Shown here: in pieces, positions 25,096 to 36,216 of the stretch
Layout: each line of letters opens with the position of its first letter
How positions within the stretch are numbered: position 1 is the first letter of the stretch
Source: Pseudomonadales bacterium
Lineage (GTDB): Bacteria > Pseudomonadota > Gammaproteobacteria > Pseudomonadales > Halieaceae
Length of the DNA stretch: 64,000 bases
Direction of reading: 5' to 3'
Assembly: GCA_024234735.1 (NCBI GenBank)
Contig: JACKNV010000006.1
Coordinates: 62,001-126,000 of the forward strand
The notes under the pieces: model-generated
Told to the model about the DNA's origin: nothing
What the model saw: the letters and a program-made list of their open reading frames with translations, nothing else
Databases searched by the model: none
Program-made: the position numbers and the translations under genes

Positions 25096-26127
25096 TCAGG
25101 GGTTCTTCACCTTGTCTCCGACCTGCAGTGGCTTGTCGGACTTCAGCACGATGGCATAGCTGGCCTTGTCGAACACGGAGAACACCATCGCCAGCCCCGC
25201 GCGGACATCCGGCAGTTGCACATTCGCCTGGGCGATGGAGTCGAACACCAGTTCTCCCGCCTGGTAAATGGCCAGCACCTGGCCGACCTCCAGGCCGTCG
25301 CGAGCCCCCTTGTTCAGCACCACGATGGCGTTGGTGCCGATCTGGGTGACACCCCCCGGCACGGCGATCATGAAACCGTTTTCGATGGGCACGTCCGGCG
25401 CCCGCGGATGGAAGGAGGCGTCGAGAACCTGCTCGCGCATGGGCAACAGGCGATCGGTGATCCGCACTTCCTCGGTGATGCGCGTCACCTCGAGCTCGGT
25501 GACTTCGTCCTCGTTATTGCTGATCAGGGTGGCATTGCCGATGTCCTGTGCCTGGTAGCCCAGCAGTTCCTTGGTGATCGGGTCGTAATAGGCATCACCC
25601 GGGCGATATATCCCGTACACCTTCTCGCCATCGGGGAAATTGCCGCGGCCGTAAACACGGTCTCCGGGGGCGCTGAGCAGGTGGCCCTGGGAGCCGGAAA
25701 CAATGTAGGCGGCATTGTCAATCTCACCGGCATTGACGATCCTCGACCACTTCAACCAGGGCCCGATCTCATCCAGGGGAATAATCGGTATGGCCAGGTC
25801 CAGCGGGGTGATACGCATGTCGGGCATCAGCTTGACGTCGCGGCCGCGACGCAGCCGCAACCGGGGTTCGCCGTCTATCCACACGAGATACAGCTCATCG
25901 CCCGGGTAGATCAGGTGGGGGTTATCAATCTGGGGGTTGGCGTCCCACAGTTGTGGCCACAACCACGGCTTCTGCAGGTACATCCCGGAAATGCCCCACA
26001 GTGTATCGCCTTTCTTGACGATGTAGGTTTCCGGCACATTTTCGTTGAGTTCCACCGCCGCCTGCAGCCATGCGCTGAAAAGCAATGACAACAGCAGCAC
26101 GCCAACTGAAAGTGACCTTGTCTTCAT
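25096..26127 (-). CDS. LysM peptidoglycan-binding domain protein
   Basis: 343 residues with a signal peptide (VGVLLLSLLFSAWLQAAV) and one LysM domain at about residues 33-85 (TYIVKKGDTLWGISGMYLQKPWLWPQLWDANPQ written over two strands; key are GDTLW and the YPGDELYL end). The remaining 250 residues have no recognised domain. The same gene lies between def and dprA in Pseudomonas (PA0020 type), where its role is unclear. ATG 26127 is preferred to the in-frame start at 26166 because the signal peptide then begins normally. Confidence 0.85.
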   Translation of the reverse strand: MKTRSLSVGVLLLSLLFSAWLQAAVELNENVPETYIVKKGDTLWGISGMYLQKPWLWPQLWDANPQIDNPHLIYPGDELYLVWIDGEPRLRLRRGRDVKLMPDMRITPLDLAIPIIPLDEIGPWLKWSRIVNAGEIDNAAYIVSGSQGHLLSAPGDRVYGRGNFPDGEKVYGIYRPGDAYYDPITKELLGYQAQDIGNATLISNNEDEVTELEVTRITEEVRITDRLLPMREQVLDASFHPRAPDVPIENGFMIAVPGGVTQIGTNAIVVLNKGARDGLEVGQVLAIYQAGELVFDSIAQANVQLPDVRAGLAMVFSVFDKASYAIVLKSDKPLQVGDKVKNP

Positions 26128-26429
26128 TTTCCCGTCCCTGCCTGGTCTTGTTATTGTCCGGCGCAAACCGTGTAACCCCCGGTAAATGAGTGGCTACACT
26201 GCTGCGACAGCATCCCCATGAGTCTTGCCCGCGGCGCCAGACGCCCCGCCAGACCCGGCTTTTGCCCCGATCGGCCGATACCGCCCCCCAAGGACAGTGG
26301 GCGCTGTGCCGCTTCAGGTAGTATAATTGCTACAGTTTGCTGCCGCTGTTTGCCGGTGGCAAGCCTTATGTTACTAATTCACCCATCCTTTGGCAGCCGC
26401 TTTTCGGCCACAACAGAGCCCCCTCGAGC
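26128..26429. other. 302-bp divergent gap between the LysM gene and def
   Basis: Contains a forward TATAAT at 26322-26327 about 100 bases before def, without a convincing -35. An upstream in-frame extension of def exists (from 26337) but has no family similarity. Nothing else recognised. Confidence 0.4.
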
Positions 26430-26936
26430 ATGGCAGTACTGGAAATACTGGAATTCCCCGACCCACGCCTGCGCACCAGGGCGCAGCCAGTCAAGCAGGT
26501 CAGCGATGCCACCCGCCGGCTGATCGACGACATGTTCGAGACCATGTACGACGCTCCCGGAATCGGCCTGGCCGCCACCCAGGTCAACGTGCATGAGCGC
26601 ATCCTGGTCATAGACGTCTCCGAGGAGCGCGATCAGCCGCTGGTATTCATCAACCCCGAGGTCACGGTGCTGGACCCGGACCTGGGAGAATACGACGAGG
26701 GCTGCCTGTCCGTGCCCGGCTTCTACGAGACCGTGTCCCGCCCGACCCGGGTCGAGGTCACGGCGCTGGACCGCAACGGCGAACGTTTCACCCGCGAACT
26801 GGACGGCCTGCTCGCCATCTGCCTGCAACACGAAATCGACCACCTCGAGGGCAAGCTGTTTGTCGATTACCTGTCACCCCTGAAGCGCCAGCGCATACGG
26901 CGCAAGCTGGAGAAGCAGCACCGGTTGAAGGCCTGA
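26430..26936 (+). CDS. def: Peptide deformylase
   Basis: Removes the N-formyl group from nascent proteins. 168 residues with all three metal motifs: GIGLAATQ, EGCLSVPG and HEIDHLEGKLF. The start MAVLEILEFPDPRLR matches the family N-terminus although the ribosome site is weak. First of def-fmt-rsmB, the common bacterial order. Confidence 0.97.
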   Translation: MAVLEILEFPDPRLRTRAQPVKQVSDATRRLIDDMFETMYDAPGIGLAATQVNVHERILVIDVSEERDQPLVFINPEVTVLDPDLGEYDEGCLSVPGFYETVSRPTRVEVTALDRNGERFTRELDGLLAICLQHEIDHLEGKLFVDYLSPLKRQRIRRKLEKQHRLKA

Positions 26937-26941
26937 ACAGC

Positions 26942-27916
26942 GTGTCCGGCCCCCCCTTGCGCCTCATTTTTGCCGGCACGCCAGACTTTGCCGCCATTCA
27001 TCTAAAGGCTCTTATTGAAAGTGAGCACCAACTACTCGCTGTCTATACGCAACCCGACCGGCCCGCCGGAAGAGGCAAGCTAACCCGGCCCGGGCCAGTG
27101 AAGCGGCTGGCCGAGGCGGCCGGTATCCCGGTGCGCCAGCCACTGTCCCTGAAGGAAGCCGGCGCCCAGCGGGAACTGGCCGACCTGCAGGCGGACGCCA
27201 TGGTGGTGGTAGCCTATGGCCTGATTCTGCCCCAGGCGGTGCTGGATGCACCGCGGCTGGGCTGTCTCAACGTCCACGCCTCGCTGCTGCCGCGCTGGCG
27301 CGGCGCCGCACCCATCCAGCGGGCTATCGCCGCTGGCGACAGCCAGACCGGTATCACCATCATGCAAATGGACGCGGGGCTAGATACCGGCAACATGCTG
27401 GCGAGCTGCGGTTGCGCCATAACGGCGGGCACCACCGCCGCCAGCCTGCACGACGAGCTGGCCTGTCTCGGCGCGCCGCTGCTGCTCCAGGTATTGCGCG
27501 ACCTGCCCGCCCACCAGGCTGCGGCGAGCCCGCAGGACGGCGACCAGGCCACGTACGCCAGCAAGATTCTCAAGAGCGAGGCGGCACTGGACTGGCATCA
27601 GTCGGCGGTGGTTCTGGACAGACTGATTCGCGCCTTCAATCCCTTCCCGGTGTGCTTCACCAGCCTCGAGGGTGAGCGGATCAAGATCTGGCAGGCACAG
27701 CCGGCTGGCGAAGCACCGCTGACGGAGCCCCCCGGCACCATCCTGCGATCAGGGCGCGAGGGGATTCTGGTCAATTGCGATGGCAGCCAACTCAATCTGC
27801 AACAACTGCAACTGGCCGGCGGCAAAGTCCTGTCGGTGGCGCAGCTGTTGAACGCGCGCGCCGACCTGTTCGCCCCGGGCAAGCGCTTCGCCACCGTCGC
27901 CAGCGGTCGCGACTGA
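26942..27916 (+). CDS. fmt: Methionyl-tRNA formyltransferase
   Basis: Formylates initiator Met-tRNA. 324 residues: an N-terminal formyltransferase domain with FAGTPDFAA, the tRNA-contact loop TQPDRPAGRGK, and the folate/catalytic segment HASLLPRWRGAAPIQRAI with Asn/His/Asp residues, then the C-terminal OB-like domain. The start is GTG at 26942, five bases after def. Its stop overlaps the rsmB start (TGATG). Confidence 0.97.
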   Translation: MSGPPLRLIFAGTPDFAAIHLKALIESEHQLLAVYTQPDRPAGRGKLTRPGPVKRLAEAAGIPVRQPLSLKEAGAQRELADLQADAMVVVAYGLILPQAVLDAPRLGCLNVHASLLPRWRGAAPIQRAIAAGDSQTGITIMQMDAGLDTGNMLASCGCAITAGTTAASLHDELACLGAPLLLQVLRDLPAHQAAASPQDGDQATYASKILKSEAALDWHQSAVVLDRLIRAFNPFPVCFTSLEGERIKIWQAQPAGEAPLTEPPGTILRSGREGILVNCDGSQLNLQQLQLAGGKVLSVAQLLNARADLFAPGKRFATVASGRD

Positions 27917-29211
27917 TGGCGCTGGATGCACGCGTCGCGGCGGCCAGGGTGATCGGCGAGGTCATCGCCGGCAAATCGCTCAACCAGGCGCTGCCGGAGC
28001 ACCTGCAACAGGTCTCGCCGCGCGACCGCGGCCTGCTGCAACAACTGTGCTACGGCACCTTGCGACAACAACCGAAGTTGCACGGGGTACTGCAGCAGCT
28101 CCTCGCCAGGCCCCTGCGCGACCGGGACAGCGACATCCAGGGGCTGCTGCTTTGCGGCCTCTACCAGCTGGAGGGCATGCGCATCCCCGATCACGCCGCC
28201 GTGGCAGCCACGGTTGGGGCAACCCGCGCGCTGCACAAGCCCTGGGCAAAAGGCATGGTCAATGCGGTACTGCGGCGCTTCCTGCGCGAGCGGGTGGCAC
28301 TGCTGGCAAACCTCGACCGGGCCGCGGCCGCCTGTCACCCCGCCTGGCTGCTCGAGGCCATTCATTGCCAGTGGCCGGAGTATGCGGACAGTATCGTCGC
28401 CGCCAACAACCTGCAGCCGCCCATGACCCTGCGGGTCAACGGCCGTCGCGGCGAACGCCAGGACTACCTGCGGCGCCTGCAAGCCGCCGGCCTGGGGGCG
28501 GTGGCGGGAGACTTGTCCCCCTGGTCGATTCGCCTGGCGCATCCCTGCGACGTGGCCGAATTGCCGGGCTTCGTCGAGGGCGAAGTCAGCGTACAGGACG
28601 AAGCCGCCCAGTTGGCCGCCCCGTTGCTACAGGCCCGCCCGGGGGATCGGGTGCTGGACGCCTGCGCGGCTCCCGGGGGAAAGAGCTGCCACCTGCTGGA
28701 GCTGTGCCCCGACCTCGGAGAGCTGGTGGTGGCGGACGTGGACGCCGCCCGCCTGGGCAGGGTCGAGGAGAACCTGCTGCGCCTGGGCCTGTGCGCCACC
28801 GTGCTGGAAGCCGACGCGCGCCGACCGCCGGCGACCCTGGCACCCGCCAGCTTCGATCGCATCCTGGTGGACGCGCCCTGTTCCGCAACCGGCGTCATCC
28901 GCCGCCACCCGGATATCAAACTGTTGCGGCGCCCTGGGGATATTCCCGCCCTGGCCGCGCAACAGGGCCAGATCCTGCAGGGATTGTGGCCCCTGCTCAA
29001 GCCCGGCGGCCTGCTTTTGTATGTCACCTGTTCGCTGCTGAAAGAGGAAAACGACCAGGTGGTCTCCCGCTTCACAGGCAATATCGACGACGCCGCGGCG
29101 ATGCCGCTGACGGTTTCCTGGGGGGAGCCCGCCGGCTGCGGCAGGCAACTGCTTCCCGCGGCAGGCGGGCCGGACGGCCTGTTTTTCACCCTGCTGCAAA
29201 AGCGGGCCTGA
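27916..29211 (+). CDS. rsmB: 16S rRNA (cytosine-967-C5) methyltransferase
   Basis: Methylates C967 of 16S rRNA. 431 residues: an N-terminal NusB-like RNA-binding domain (about 1-140), then a methyltransferase with the SAM loop DACAAPGGKSCHLLE, motif IV DAPCSATGVIRRHPDIK and motif VI TCSLLKEEND, giving both cysteines needed in m5C enzymes. Translationally coupled to fmt by a one-base overlap of stop and start. Confidence 0.96.
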   Translation: MALDARVAAARVIGEVIAGKSLNQALPEHLQQVSPRDRGLLQQLCYGTLRQQPKLHGVLQQLLARPLRDRDSDIQGLLLCGLYQLEGMRIPDHAAVAATVGATRALHKPWAKGMVNAVLRRFLRERVALLANLDRAAAACHPAWLLEAIHCQWPEYADSIVAANNLQPPMTLRVNGRRGERQDYLRRLQAAGLGAVAGDLSPWSIRLAHPCDVAELPGFVEGEVSVQDEAAQLAAPLLQARPGDRVLDACAAPGGKSCHLLELCPDLGELVVADVDAARLGRVEENLLRLGLCATVLEADARRPPATLAPASFDRILVDAPCSATGVIRRHPDIKLLRRPGDIPALAAQQGQILQGLWPLLKPGGLLLYVTCSLLKEENDQVVSRFTGNIDDAAAMPLTVSWGEPAGCGRQLLPAAGGPDGLFFTLLQKRA

Positions 29212-29320
29212 CCACCCGGGAACGATAATGTGCACAATTGCCGCTGACGAGACCTTACAATCACTGGGCGATTTCTTTATGGTGCGCGGGTGTCCGGACC
29301 GCGTTAGAGCTCCCTGAGCC

Positions 29321-30697
29321 ATGAAAATCATTATCCTTGGCGCCGGCCAGGTCGGCGGTACCCTGGCCGAGCACCTGGCCATAGAGCAGAACGACATCAC
29401 GGTGGTCGACACCGACGGCGACAAGCTCCGCGCCCTGCAGGACCGGCTGGACATCGGCACCGTCACCGGCGAGGCCTCGCACCCCAACACCCTGCTCAAG
29501 GCCGGCGCCGAAGACGCCGACATGCTGGTGGCGGTCACCAACAGTGACGAGATCAACATGATGGCCTGCCAGGTGGCCCACACCCTGTTCCATACCCCCA
29601 CCAAGATATCCCGGGTGCGCTCCCCCCAGTACCTGGTATACGAGCAGCAACTGTTCAATCGCGATCACATTCCGGTGGACGTCATCATCGGCCCCGAACA
29701 ACTGGTGACCAAGAACATCCAGCAGCTGATCGCCAACCCCGGCGCCCTGCAGGTGCTGGACTTCGCGGACGGCAAGGTACAACTGGCGGCCGTGCGCGCC
29801 TACCACGACGGCCCCATCGTCGGCCAGGAGTTGCAGGCCATTCGCCAGCACATGCCCAGGGTCGATACCCGGGTCGCAGCCATTTTTCGTCAGGACCGGG
29901 CCATACTGCCCAAGGGCGATACCGTGGTGGAGGTGGGCGACGAGGTATTTTTCATCGCCGCCCGGGACAATATACGCGCCGTCATGGCGGAAATGCGCAA
30001 GATCGACAGACCCTACAAGCGGGTGATGATTGCCGGGGGCGGGAACATCGGCGCCACCCTGGCAGCCAATATCGAGCGCCACTACCAGGTCAAGATCATC
30101 GAGAAATCCTACGATCGCTGCCGGGTGCTGGCGGAGCGCCTGAAGCACGCCCTGGTGCTCAATGGCAGCGCCACCGATCCGCAGCTGCTGGCGGCGGAGA
30201 ACATCGAAAACACCGATGTGTTCTGCGCCCTCACCGACAACGACGAATCCAATATCATGATGTCCATGCTGGCGAAGCGCCAGGGCGCCAAGAAAGTCAT
30301 TACCCTGATTGCCAACACCGCCTACGCAGACCTGGTGAGCGATGAGATCGATATCGCCATCTCTCCCCAGCAGATAACCATCGGCAGCCTGCTTACCCAC
30401 GTGCGCCGCGGCGATATCAGCAACGTCCACTCCCTGCGGCGCGGCGCCGCCGAGGCCATCGAGCTCACCGCCCATGGCGACTCCCGCTCCTCGCGCGTGG
30501 TCGGTCGCCGCCTGGACGAGATCAAGCTGCCTGAGGGGGTCACCATCGGCGCTGTCGTGCGCGGCAAGGACGTGCTTATCGCGCACAGCCACATCGTGAT
30601 TGAAACCGACGACCACGTCATTCTGTTCCTGGTGGATCGCAATATGATCAAGGACGTGGAAAAGCTGTTCGCCGTGGGTTTCGGATTTTTTTCCTAG
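29321..30697 (+). CDS. trkA: Trk potassium uptake regulatory subunit TrkA
   Basis: Cytosolic NAD(H)-binding gate of the Trk channel. 458 residues with two RCK_N/RCK_C repeats: IILGAGQVGGTLAEHL at the start and VMIAGGGNIGATLAANIE at about 228, each followed by a C-terminal TrkA_C domain. It lies three bases before trkH. Confidence 0.97.
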   Translation: MKIIILGAGQVGGTLAEHLAIEQNDITVVDTDGDKLRALQDRLDIGTVTGEASHPNTLLKAGAEDADMLVAVTNSDEINMMACQVAHTLFHTPTKISRVRSPQYLVYEQQLFNRDHIPVDVIIGPEQLVTKNIQQLIANPGALQVLDFADGKVQLAAVRAYHDGPIVGQELQAIRQHMPRVDTRVAAIFRQDRAILPKGDTVVEVGDEVFFIAARDNIRAVMAEMRKIDRPYKRVMIAGGGNIGATLAANIERHYQVKIIEKSYDRCRVLAERLKHALVLNGSATDPQLLAAENIENTDVFCALTDNDESNIMMSMLAKRQGAKKVITLIANTAYADLVSDEIDIAISPQQITIGSLLTHVRRGDISNVHSLRRGAAEAIELTAHGDSRSSRVVGRRLDEIKLPEGVTIGAVVRGKDVLIAHSHIVIETDDHVILFLVDRNMIKDVEKLFAVGFGFFS

Positions 30698-30700
30698 GCG

Positions 30701-32149
30701 ATGAGGATTTCAGTCTCCTTCAGGATTCTCGGCATCTTGCTGATGCTGTTCAGCAGTTCCACGCTGCTGCCGCTGGTCCTGGCGTTCCTGGCGGACGACG
30801 GCACCATGAGGGGCTTCCTGTCGGCCATGGGGATAACCTTCTTTTCCGGCCTGCTGATGTGGCTGCCGGTACGCAACGTGACCCACGATCTGCGTATCCG
30901 CGACGGCTTCCTGATCACCTCGCTGTTCTGGACCGTGTTGGGGCTGTACGGCGCACTGCCCTTCACCCTGAGCGAGGCGCTGCACCTGAGCCCGACTGAT
31001 GCGATCTTCGAATCCATCTCCGGCCTGACCGCCACTGGCGCCACGGTTATCGTGGGGCTGGACGAGCTGCCCAAATCCATTCTCTTCTATCGCCAGTTGC
31101 TGCAGTGGCTGGGTGGTATCGGCATCATCGTGGTGGCGGTGGCGATCCTGCCCATGCTGGGAATCGGGGGCATGCAGCTGTACAAGGCGGAAACCCCCGG
31201 CCCGTCCAAGGACACCAAGCTCACCCCGCGCATTACCGAGACCGCAAAAGCCCTGTTCGCAGTCTATCTGGGGTTGACCGTGACCTGCGCCGCCGCCTAC
31301 TACCTGCTCGGTATGTCGGCTTTCGACGCAATCGGACACTCCTTCTCCACCGTTGCACTAGCCGGTTTTTCCACTCACGACGCCAGCCTGGGCTTTTTTG
31401 AAAACGACTATATCCTGATCGCCGCCAGTTTCTTCATGCTGGTGTCGGGTATGAATTTCGGGCTGCATTTCCTGTCCTGGCGGCGCCGCTCGCTGGGCAT
31501 CTATACCCGGGATTCCGAGACCCGCTTTTTCATGGCGGCGGTGTTCATCTGCGTTGGAACCACTATCGCCTACCTGATCCTGGAGGAGATTCACGGCCAC
31601 AAGGAGAGTATTATCCACGGGGTGTTCCAGGTCATCTCCATCATTACGACCACAGGCTACTCCACCGAGAACCTGTCGATCTGGCCCGCCTTCCTGCCGA
31701 TCATGGCGATTTTTTTCTCATGCATGGGCGGCTGCGTCGGCTCCACCGCAGGGGGCGTAAAGGCCATGCGGCTGATGCTCATCTACAAGCAGGGTATTCG
31801 CGAACTGAAACAGCTGGTGCACCCACAGGCGATCATTCCGCTCAAGGTAGGAAGGCGCCGGGTGGAAGCGGCGATCGTGAGCGCGGTGTGGAGCTTTTTC
31901 GCAGTGTATACCTCCGCCTATATCGTCATCCTGCTGTTGCTGGTGGCCGACGGCCTGGATTTTCTCACCGCGTTTTCCTGTGTGGCCGCCACGTTGAACA
32001 ACCTGGGCATGGGTATAGCCGGCGTGGCCACCGGCTTCGGCGGATTGAGCGAGTTTGCCAAGATACTGCTGAGTTTTGCCATGCTGTTGGGGCGGCTCGA
32101 AATTTTCACCCTGCTGGTGCTGTTCACCCCGGCTTTCTGGCGCAGGTGA
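30701..32149 (+). CDS. trkH: Trk potassium transporter membrane subunit TrkH
   Basis: Potassium-conducting subunit. 482 residues, four repeats of the M1-P-M2 type, with selectivity-loop segments such as SGLTATGATV, STVALAGFSTHD, TTTGYSTENL and the last loop ATLNNLGMGIAG; MGGCVGSTAGGVK lies between repeats. Adjacent trkA and trkH, as here, are common outside enterobacteria. Confidence 0.97.
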   Translation: MRISVSFRILGILLMLFSSSTLLPLVLAFLADDGTMRGFLSAMGITFFSGLLMWLPVRNVTHDLRIRDGFLITSLFWTVLGLYGALPFTLSEALHLSPTDAIFESISGLTATGATVIVGLDELPKSILFYRQLLQWLGGIGIIVVAVAILPMLGIGGMQLYKAETPGPSKDTKLTPRITETAKALFAVYLGLTVTCAAAYYLLGMSAFDAIGHSFSTVALAGFSTHDASLGFFENDYILIAASFFMLVSGMNFGLHFLSWRRRSLGIYTRDSETRFFMAAVFICVGTTIAYLILEEIHGHKESIIHGVFQVISIITTTGYSTENLSIWPAFLPIMAIFFSCMGGCVGSTAGGVKAMRLMLIYKQGIRELKQLVHPQAIIPLKVGRRRVEAAIVSAVWSFFAVYTSAYIVILLLLVADGLDFLTAFSCVAATLNNLGMGIAGVATGFGGLSEFAKILLSFAMLLGRLEIFTLLVLFTPAFWRR

Positions 32150-32186
32150 GCCAGGGCCCGCAAGGCCCCGTTGGTGCGCATTGGCC

Positions 32187-32978
32187 CTAGGCCCCGCCGC
32201 GGCTGTTCTTCACCATTTCGTAGGCCGCCTGGATTTCCTGGGAGCGCTCGGTCGCCAGCTTGACCATGTGCTCCGGCACTCCCTTGGCTATCAGCTTGTC
32301 CGGGTGGTTCTCGCTCATGCGCTTGCGATACGCCTGCTTGAGCTCCCGGTCCGACACCTGGGGGCTGACTCCCAGCGCCGCATAGGCATCTTCCAGGCGA
32401 GTGCCGGGCTCGGCCCCGAAACGGTCGCCGTGGTGGAAATGTTCCTGGGCCTGGGCCATGCGCAACAACTGCTCCAGCGCCTGCGCGCCGAAACCCAGCA
32501 GGGTGGCAATACGTCGCAGGGCGTCGTGTTCGGCGCTATCGAGGCCCTGATCCGCCATCGCCAGGGAGATCAGCACCAGCAGCATCGCCTGCTGCAGTTG
32601 GCGCTGGTGGCCGCAGGTTTGCAGAAATTCGGATATGACCGGTTCGATCTGGAAATCCGGGGCGGCGCCGCGGCGGAACAGCTCAATGGCGCGTTTGCGC
32701 TGCTCCGTGTCCAGCGCCATTTGCTCGAACACCTGCTCGGTGTGGCGGATTTCCAGCTCTGACACGCGGCCATCGGCCTTGGCCAGGTGCCCCGACAGCA
32801 GGAAGGTTGTTTCGAAGAAGCTGGCCTTGATCCGCCGGATGTTTTCCGGAGAGGCAAATTTCAGGCTGTTGATCAGCCCCCGGTCGAACATATGGCCGAC
32901 AAACAGGCCTATTACCAGGCCAAATAAACCGCCGACCAAAAGGCCCAGCAGACCGCCTATAACCTTGCCGAAAAACAT
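32187..32978 (-). CDS. djlA: Membrane-anchored DnaJ-like co-chaperone DjlA
   Basis: 263 residues with the E. coli DjlA layout: an N-terminal glycine-zipper transmembrane helix (KVIGGLLGLLVGGLFGLVIG, then HMFDRG), a central TerB-like helical domain (about 55-180) and a C-terminal J-domain with the HPD motif in SENHPDKLIAKG. It stimulates DnaK at the membrane. Convergent with trkH across a 37-bp gap. Confidence 0.93.
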   Translation of the reverse strand: MFFGKVIGGLLGLLVGGLFGLVIGLFVGHMFDRGLINSLKFASPENIRRIKASFFETTFLLSGHLAKADGRVSELEIRHTEQVFEQMALDTEQRKRAIELFRRGAAPDFQIEPVISEFLQTCGHQRQLQQAMLLVLISLAMADQGLDSAEHDALRRIATLLGFGAQALEQLLRMAQAQEHFHHGDRFGAEPGTRLEDAYAALGVSPQVSDRELKQAYRKRMSENHPDKLIAKGVPEHMVKLATERSQEIQAAYEMVKNSRGGA

Positions 32979-33114
32979 GAGGCTCCTTGTGTCCTAACGG
33001 GGATTGGCCGGTGCCACGGGCAGGGTACCGGCCGCACTGCGGTGGCGGGGGAGTGCAGCCGGTATTTGCCAGGCGTTTCCGACAAAGCGCGTATTATGCC
33101 GCCAAAAGAGCCTG

Positions 33115-33120
33115 TATAAT
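33115..33120 (+). promoter_or_regulatory. -10 element before glyQ
   Basis: A perfect TATAAT 24 bases before the glyQ start, with no good -35 at 16-18 bp. A short TAGCCG/CGGCTA hairpin (33120-33139) begins at its last base. Transcript start would leave a very short leader. Confidence 0.4.
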
Positions 33121-33143
33121 AGCCGGCTTTTTGCGGCTACCCT

Positions 33144-34105
<962 letters not shown>

Positions 34106-34106
<1 letters not shown>

Positions 34107-36187
34107 TGGCGAGTACTGACACCCTGCTGGTAGAGCTGGGCACGGAGGAACTGCCACCCAAGGCCCTGAAATCCCTGGGGCTGGCGTTTCGCGATGGGAT
34201 CGTCGCCGGGCTGCGCGAGCGGCAACTGGATTTCGGCGAAGTACAGTGGTTTGCCAGCCCCCGGCGGCTGGCGGTGCTGATCGACAAGGTACAGCTGCAG
34301 GCAGCGGACCAGGAGGTGGAAACCCTGGGGCCGCCGCTCGCCCAGGCCCGCGACGAGGACGGCAACTGGACCCCGGCCGCCACCGGCTTTGCCAGCAGGC
34401 AGGGCGTGGAGCCGGAGCAGCTGGCGATTGTGGAAACCCCCAAGGGCGCCAGGCTCGGGCTGCGCAGCACAGTGCCGGGCGCCCGGGCCGGCGCCTGCCT
34501 CAACGACATCATCAACGGCAGTATCCAGCAACTGCCCATTCCCAGGCGCATGCGCTGGGGTGCCAGCCGGGTCGAGTTCGTGCGCCCGGTGCACTGGGTG
34601 GTGGCCATGCTGGGAGGCGAATGCGAGCACGGTGAAGTGCTCGGGCTCCCCACCGGCAGGGTCACCCGGGGCCACCGCTTTCACAGCAGCGGCGATATCA
34701 CCCTGCAGCGCCCCGAGGACTATGTCGCGGCACTGGCCGAGGCGAAGGTAGTCGCCAATTTCGAGCAGCGCCGGGAAATGATACGCGACCAGGTAGAGGT
34801 AGAGGCCAGCGCTCTCCAAGCGAGGGCGGTCATCGACGACGACCTGCTGGACGAAGTCACCGGCCTGGTGGAGTGGCCGGTAGCACTCACCGGCTCTTTC
34901 GAGGAGCGTTTTCTGGAGGTGCCCGCCGAGGCGCTGGTGTCATCCATGAAGGAGCACCAGAAGTATTTCCATGTGGTGGACGCCGACGGCAAGCTTCGGC
35001 CCAATTTCATCACCATCTCCAATATAGAGAGCAAGGACCCGATCCAGGTCATCGCCGGCAACGAACGGGTAATCCGGCCCCGGCTCAGCGACGCGGCATT
35101 TTTCTTCGAAACCGACAAGAAAACCAGCCTCGAGCAAAGGGTACCGCGGCTCGACAACGTCGTCTTCCAGCAGCAACTCGGCACCCTCCGGGACAAGACC
35201 GGGCGCCTGGAAAACCTGGCGGGCGAGCTCGCCCGACTGATCGCTTCACCGCCACAGCTCGCCAGCCGCGCGGCGCTGCTCAGCAAGACCGACCTGCTCA
35301 CCGAGATGGTGCTGGAGTTCGCCGACATGCAGGGTATCGCCGGCTATTACTACGCCCTGAATGACGGCGAGTCGCCGGAGGTTGCGGCAGCCATCGTTCA
35401 GCAGTACTGGCCCAGGTTCGCCGGGGACCGGCTGCCGGAAACCTCTACTGCCTGCGCCCTGGCACTGGCGGACCGGCTGGACACGCTGGTCGGCATCTTC
35501 GGTATCGGCCAGCCGCCCACCGGCTCCAAGGACCCCTTTGCCCTGCGCCGGGCATCGCTTGCGGTGTTGCGGATCATCGTGGAAAAACAGTTGGACCTGG
35601 ACCTGCGCGAGTGCCTGGCGCTGGCCGAGGCGCAGTATCCGGCCGGGGTCATTGCTCCCGGCAGCACCGGGCAGGTGCTGGAGTATATGATCGAGCGATT
35701 CCGCGCCTGGTACGAGGAGGAGGATATCCCGGTCGAGGTATTCAAGGCCGTCAGCGCCCGCAAGCCCAGCCGCCCGCTGGATATCCAGCGCAGGGTGCAT
35801 GCCGTGCACGCCTTCTCGCGCCTGCCGGAAGCCGGCGCGCTGGCCGCTGCCAACAAGCGCGTGGCCAATATCCTGGGAAAACTCGACGCTGCTCACGAGT
35901 TCTCTGAAGTTAGCACTGACTTACTCGTGGAGCCCCAGGAAATAGCGCTGACAGACGCACTGGCGCGGCTGCAGGGGACAGTGAGCGACCACTTTGCCAG
36001 GGATGAATACAGCGAGGCCCTGGCCTGTCTGGCGGCCCTGCGCGACCCCATTGACGCTTTTTTCGACGGCGTTATGGTCAATGCCGAGGATCCCGGGCTG
36101 CGCCGCAATCGGCTCAACCTGCTGAAAGTACTGCACGACCAGTTCACGCAGGTGGCCGATATCTCCCAGCTGGTGGTCACCGGATAG
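34106..36187 (+). CDS. glyS: Glycyl-tRNA synthetase beta subunit
   Basis: tRNA-binding beta subunit, 693 residues. It begins LLVELGTEELPPKAL, contains the HD-like helical domain region (KTDLLTEMVLEFADMQGIAG) and ends with the DALR anticodon-binding domain (FDGVMVNAEDPGLRRNRLNLL). Coupled to glyQ by the one-base overlap. Confidence 0.97.
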
Positions 36188-36216
36188 CCGGTACCGACGG
36201 CCACGGGCAATCGACC

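Noticed and set aside
32155..32169. GGGCC/GGCCC hairpin between trkH and djlA as a terminator
   Set aside because: Only a 5-bp stem and no T-tract on either strand.
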